Assembly: GCA_949752795.1 (NCBI GenBank)
Contig: OX457059.1
Location: forward strand, 173,922,242 to 173,986,241
From: Hyperoodon ampullatus
Taxonomy: Eukaryota > Chordata > Mammalia > Artiodactyla > Ziphiidae
Direction of reading: 5' to 3'
Length of the DNA stretch: 64,000 nucleotides
The notes below the pieces were generated by a model, which searched no databases, was not told the DNA's origin, and was given only the letters and a program-made list of their open reading frames with translations. Made by a program: the position numbers and the translations under genes. This document shows, one piece after another, positions 60,031 through 64,000 of this stretch. How positions within the stretch are numbered: the first letter of the stretch is position 1; every line of letters begins with the position of its first letter.

Positions 60031-61300
60031 ACTCTGTTCTGCCTGTGTGCACACAAGTGGACACACAATTTTGGATAATGCCTGGTAATCACGGTTGGTT
60101 TCAGGAATGACACGACGTCGCCAAATCAAATGCATTTTGCGATTGACCTATTTTGAGAAAAGAAGAATCGCTGAGCAGCAGTGAACTCCATCAATGGGTT
60201 AATAATTTTACGTGCTATTCTTTTTTGAAAAGGATTATTTAAATGTTTATCAGTTGTGCGAAGTGGAACCGTGCAGGTAACTCGCTAGGGATGGCTCATC
60301 ATTGCCTATGCATGGAAGCGTTGTAGGAAGATTAAAATAACATTGAGTATATTCTGTAAATGAAGGAGAGAACTAACAGAAGCCTCTGGAGTCCATTATA
60401 AATTTTAATAATACATCAAGGTAATGTAACTGAATAACCGATCTCTAAGGGAAGAAACACAACATTTGGCTAATATTACAATTTAAATTATGAAAACAAA
60501 AAGAGCTTTTAGTTAATCTTGTCTTTCTGCTTTTATTCTTCGGGCTCTTTTTTATTTTCCCTGAATCCAAAACACCATGTAAACAAATAAAAGTACGGGA
60601 GAAAATAAACAGTTTGGCATCTCAGTAGATTAATTAATGCGCTTCAGCCTTGGCACCAGTAGGCGAAAATTATGTGCATAAATAATATCACTAATTAAAA
60701 AGATGCAGATTAACATGCAAATAATGTTAATGAGAACCTGCCATTCCAGAGTGGATTCGCATAACATCAACAATTTAATGGGTTGGAAGGCTTGTGTTTG
60801 CATTACATTAATAAATTTCAAAGACCTTGCATAAAAAAGTTCTGTAGGAGCCTCTGTTTCCCTCTTGTGAGTTGTAAATTCTGTGGGCAGTAGCAAGCGC
60901 TCATCGGCAGATGCCAAAGTCATTATCTAAAAGACTGTTGAGAGGGTGCCACGTGCCAGCGTGACCAGCTGTTGGGAACCAGGCAGTAGGTGCTATTCCG
61001 TGCCAGTTATTCATATTATTTGGGTAGTCTTGATATTTATTTAAACTGATTAATATTTTGTGCTCTGCATCTTGATCTGGAGGGAAATCATTTTAAGCAA
61101 GCAAAGTTTAAAACAAAAAAACGTTATCTGCCTTTGATGTGTCATGGAAGTTGAATGCATAATGGAATTGATTAAGCAGACATCATTCCGAACCACAGAC
61201 AAAAACAACATAAAGCATCTATAATGATGTCATATAATGTAGAAATAGAGTTTTACGGCGTTAAATTCCGAGTGGGTCATAATGTGTCGGACTCTTTGAA
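60031..61300. promoter_or_regulatory. Candidate conserved developmental enhancer
   Basis: Repeat-free AT-rich block with perfect or near-perfect factor sites: forkhead TGTAAACA (60578-60585), homeodomain TAATTAAT (60631-60638) and CTAATTAA (60691-60698), octamer ATGCAAAT (60715-60722), and TEAD-like CCATTCCAGA (60741-60750). There is no long ORF. The look is that of vertebrate conserved non-coding elements, but conservation itself was not tested. Confidence 0.4.
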
Positions 61301-62263
61301 AATGAAAAGGCATGTTTAACGCAGAATGCCACTGCTTTGCTCCTGGCTGCATGCATGATGGTGTTTCTGTGAGTGAATTTCTAAGACAAAAAGCCAACAG
61401 TGAGGGAGGCCCCGGCAAACGTCTTCCTAAAACTCCCGTTACCTTCGCTGGTCTCCCCGATGGTCTTGGCTGCCTACATCCTGGGCTGGGGCCCCCTGAC
61501 TGATGCAGAAGCATCAGCACGGCATGCAGGACACCCGGGCCAGCAAGATGCCATCTTCTGCCAGCGAGCTGGGAAAAGCTCTAGAGGGTGGGAAAATGTT
61601 CTTCCCCTGGAAGCTAGCTGTGAGTGTCCCAGGATGTGTGGGAACAGCCCAGGTGTTGTCTACACAGGCCAACATCCATGTGGTCAGATCAGTAAACCAC
61701 CAGCAAGTTTGAGCTGAGGCAAAGCTCCTCCCTGGGTTGATGCAGGAAGAGAAACAGCTGGTGATGCTCTGAGCACAGATCCCCAAGCCAAGCAGGCATT
61801 GCTCCCCTGTGAAAGGTGAAAACTTGACCTGCCGGCACTCAAGTCCTGTTCCTGGAGCAGGATCAGGAGGCCACATCGTGGACGAGACTATGGATTTAGG
61901 ACCGCTCTTAGACACGTGTGTCCAGTGACCTCCTGCGGGTTCCCGGGAGGACACACAGGCGGTGCCACCCTGAGGAGGGCTCTGCCCATCACTCTTCTGC
62001 CACCAGTCCAGCCCTGTGCGTTTTTGAAGGTGTGGAGTGTTGGTTAGGAGACCTGGAAGCCTCCTTACTCACAGATTTCATTCATGTTCTCCATCCAACC
62101 AATTATACACCCTCAGGGAGAAACAACCTCCAAACTAATACTTTTACAGCTTCAAATATAATGCAATGAGGCCACTGCCCCAGGACACTGCAGTCCCCAC
62201 AGTCATCGCACGTCCTGCCCAGGATGTGAGAGACAGGAGAGGTCCCACTCCCGGGATCATGAC
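61301..62263. other. Unique non-coding DNA
   Basis: No gene recognised. A 146-codon minus-strand ORF (61954-61514) has no known domain and overlaps plus-strand ORFs. Confidence 0.5.
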
Positions 62264-62271
62264 CCTTAGAT
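62264..62271. repeat. Near target-site duplication of MER1-like element (left)
   Basis: CCTTAGAT against CCTCAGGT at 62479-62486, six of eight matching; 8 bp is the hAT length. Confidence 0.55.
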
Positions 62272-62478
62272 CAGCGGTTCCCAAACTTTTTGGCACCAGG
62301 GACCAGTTTCAAGGAAGACAATTTTTCCATGGACTGGGCAGGGGGTGGGGGATGGTTCAGGCAGTAATGTGAGCGATGGGGAGCGGCAGGTGGAGACTCG
62401 CTCGCTCATCCGCCCGCTGCTCACCTCCCGTTGTGCGGCCCGGTCCCTAATAGGAACCCCAGGGGTTGGGGACCCCTG
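62272..62478 (-). mobile_element. MER1-type hAT-Charlie non-autonomous transposon
   Basis: About 207 bp. The left end CAGCGGTTCCCAAACTTTTT and right end GGTTGGGGACCCCTG are imperfect terminal inverted repeats. Inside, 'ggcaccagggaccagtttc', 'aagacaatttttccatggac', 'ctcgctcatccgcccgctgc' and 'gtgcggcccggtccctaata' follow the reverse complement of MER1, as I recall the consensus. It has no coding capacity and would depend on a Charlie transposase, long inactive in most mammals. Confidence 0.82.
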
Positions 62479-62486
62479 CCTCAGGT
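62479..62486. repeat. Near target-site duplication of MER1-like element (right)
   Basis: CCTCAGGT, partner of 62264-62271. Confidence 0.55.
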
Positions 62487-62790
62487 GATGGGTGAGCAAT
62501 GGAAGGGATCCCCCCAGGCAGGGCTGTGTTCAGCCATTTGTGAAGTTTCTTCTATTGTAGAAGAAGTGATTCTCACATCTCTGCAAGACCATGGCTGCAT
62601 CATGACTTCTCCGTGGCAGGACCTCACTGGAAGGTGAGCTTTGGGGCGGGAAATACATCCTATTCACCTTTGTATCCACAGCACCTAATGAGGGCCAGGC
62701 TCTTAGCATGGGCTCCAGGGTGCTGATGGGTGGCAAAGGGGATCTGGCCAAGACACCGTGTCCAGGCCACAGCGGCCAATATCTGTAAGT
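62487..62790. other. Unique non-coding DNA
   Basis: No gene recognised. 'tttgtatccacagcacctaa' near 62670 may be a MIR or L2 scrap. Confidence 0.4.
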
Positions 62791-62794
62791 CACA

Positions 62795-62895
62795 ACCATC
62801 TTGACACTCACTGAGTGCGCTGTGTACCGGGCACTGTATGGTGGCCTCTGAAGCATGAGCTCATTAATTCTCACAGCAACCGGGGGGTGGGGGCA
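62795..62895 (-). mobile_element. MIR SINE relic, reverse
   Basis: 'cactgagtgcgctgtgtacc', 'gggcactgtatggtggcc' and 'gagctcattaattctcacag' with 'caacc' match the 3' half of MIR in reverse. Confidence 0.65.
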
Positions 62896-63299
62896 CACAT
62901 TTCTCTTAGGACCCACACAGAGACTCACTGACCCTGACAACCCACTCTCTCCTCCAGGCATGCCATACAGCCTGCCGTGCTGCGGTGCCTGGTGTTAAAT
63001 GCAAGAAGGGTTAAGAGTTAAAGGAAATAATCCCATGCATGCCAGTTCCAGGCAAATGTTACCCTCGTGATTAGCTAATTGAGCCATATAGAGTCAGCTG
63101 TTCCCTAAACTTATTTATTAAGGAAGATGCTCATTTATCTTCCACGCCCCAGATTATCAACCTGGCTTTACAATTTCACACCTAATGTTGAGAAAACCAT
63201 GTGTTTTTTAATCATTGTTTCCATTTGGAAACAATGGCCATATACATAAAAGAACAACAAACCTATAACTTCAAACCTCTAAGGGAAAAGAATCTGAAA
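62896..63299. other. Unique non-coding DNA
   Basis: Nothing recognised. Confidence 0.4.
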
Positions 63300-63400
63300 A
63301 ATAATATATATACATGTATTCTGTATACCTGAAACTAACACAACATTGTAAATCAACTATACTTCAATAAAATAAATTAAAAATTAAAATTAAAAAAAAA
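63300..63400 (+). mobile_element. LINE-1 3' tip (older subfamily)
   Basis: 'ctgaaactaacacaacattg' and 'taaatcaactatacttcaat' followed by an A/T-rich tail. Only about 100 bp of the 3' end remain. It directly precedes a SINE. Confidence 0.8.
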
Positions 63401-63408
63401 GCCTCAGT
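63401..63408. repeat. SINE target-site duplication (left, approximate)
   Basis: The word AGCCTCAG (63400-63407) recurs at 63628-63635 after the A-tail; the two bases after it differ. Confidence 0.55.
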
Positions 63409-63409
63409 T

Positions 63410-63626
63410 GGGCTTCCCTGGTGGCCCAGTGGTTGAGATCTGCCTGCTGATGCAGGGGACACGGGTTCGTGCCCCTGTCTGGGAAGATCCCACACACCGC
63501 GGAGAGGCTGGGCCCGTGAGCCATGGCCACTGAGCCTGCGCGTCCAGAGCCTGTGCTCCGCAACCTGAGAGGCCACAACAGTGAGAGGCCCACGTACCGC
63601 AAAAAAAAAAAAAAAAAAAAAAAAAA
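63410..63626 (+). mobile_element. CHR-2-type tRNA-derived SINE
   Basis: Begins GGGCTTCCCTGG and ends ACGTACCGC with a 26-A tail. The A box TGGCCCAGTGG (63422-63432) fits the RNA polymerase III consensus exactly; the B box GTTCGTGCC (63465-63473) has one change. It needs L1 ORF2p to move, as do all SINEs of this class. Confidence 0.96.
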
Positions 63627-63627
63627 T

Positions 63628-63635
63628 AGCCTCAG
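63628..63635. repeat. SINE target-site duplication (right, approximate)
   Basis: AGCCTCAG, partner of the left copy at about 63400-63407. Confidence 0.55.
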
Positions 63636-64000
63636 CAAAGAAAAAAAACAACAATTATTAGGTACATGTTTCAAAACACACAAACTCCATCCTCTTAGGA
63701 AGGCCAGTGCTCTTTTACAGTCTAGGAGTTTAATGGTTTAGGGTTTCCCTGTGCACTTAGCAAAGACCTAAAGGATGGACACCATATGCGTTTATAGCCA
63801 TTCAGGGGATGATGCTCCGAGCGGTTCTGAAGTTGTCCAGCTGGCCCTGCACTCAGGTAGGTTTCTATTGCATCCTGTGAGTATCTGGAAAGATGGTCGA
63901 AAGCAGCTGATTCTTAAGGGAGACCTGCTTTGCGTGGGGAGAGAGGACAAACCTGGGAGAGAAGAGGGGGCCCCAGAGAAAGTTCGGGGCCAGAGGGTAA
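63636..64000. other. Unique non-coding DNA to the window end
   Basis: No gene or repeat recognised. Confidence 0.4.

Noticed and set aside
63410..63483. tRNA gene
   Set aside because: A-box and B-box-like motifs are those of the tRNA-derived head of the SINE; no foldable intact tRNA with anticodon arm is apparent.

Overview
This window looks like non-coding mammalian nuclear DNA, most likely from a cetacean (whale or dolphin). The clue is the short interspersed elements: three copies of a tRNA-derived SINE opening with GGGCTTCCCTGG and ending with a GTACCGC-A(n) tail (26.0, 45.5 and 63.4 kb), and one longer CHR-1-like SINE (46.2 kb). These match the CHR SINE superfamily of cetaceans, hippos and ruminants, in the short-bodied form abundant in whales. 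I see no ruminant BovB/Bov-tA elements. The assignment is from memory of the families; no search was run. I find no host protein-coding exon, tRNA, rRNA or other RNA gene. The only intact genes are the two ORFs of a LINE-1 retrotransposon.

Layout. 1-3.9 kb: single-copy-looking sequence with one L2 relic. 3.9-8.5 kb: a 5'-truncated, inactivated L1 on the minus strand, flanked by a 14-bp target-site duplication (TSD) with one mismatch. 8.5-11.3 kb: mostly unique, one old L1 relic. 11.36-18.63 kb: a full-length L1 on the plus strand with a perfect 15-bp TSD, a 2.1-kb CpG-rich 5'UTR holding three tandem ~67-71 bp repeats and a ~370-bp polypyrimidine tract, intact ORF1 (297 aa) and ORF2 (1272 aa), a G-rich 3'UTR and an A-rich tail. 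19-31 kb: old LTRs of MaLR type (MLT1/MST-like), L1 3' ends, simple repeats and one SINE. 31-45 kb: mainly unique DNA with MIR, L2, MER5-like and MLT1 relics and several AT-rich blocks that look like conserved non-coding elements. 45-50 kb: two SINEs and an ancient L1 split by a solo retroviral-type LTR. 50-62 kb: unique DNA, including a homeobox/POU/FOX motif-dense candidate enhancer at 60.0-61.3 kb. 62-64 kb: a MER1-type hAT transposon with a near 8-bp TSD, a MIR, an L1 3' end and a SINE.

How parts interact. The full-length L1 encodes both proteins needed for target-primed reverse transcription, and SINEs like those here are mobilised in trans by such L1s; their A-tails and TSDs fit this. 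The two large L1 copies are inverted to each other only ~2.9 kb apart. Nested insertions at 24.7-26.3 kb and 46.8-49.3 kb give a relative age order: old L1, then LTR or younger L1, then SINE. The most noteworthy item is the apparently intact, possibly mobilisation-competent L1 with its distinctive 5'UTR.
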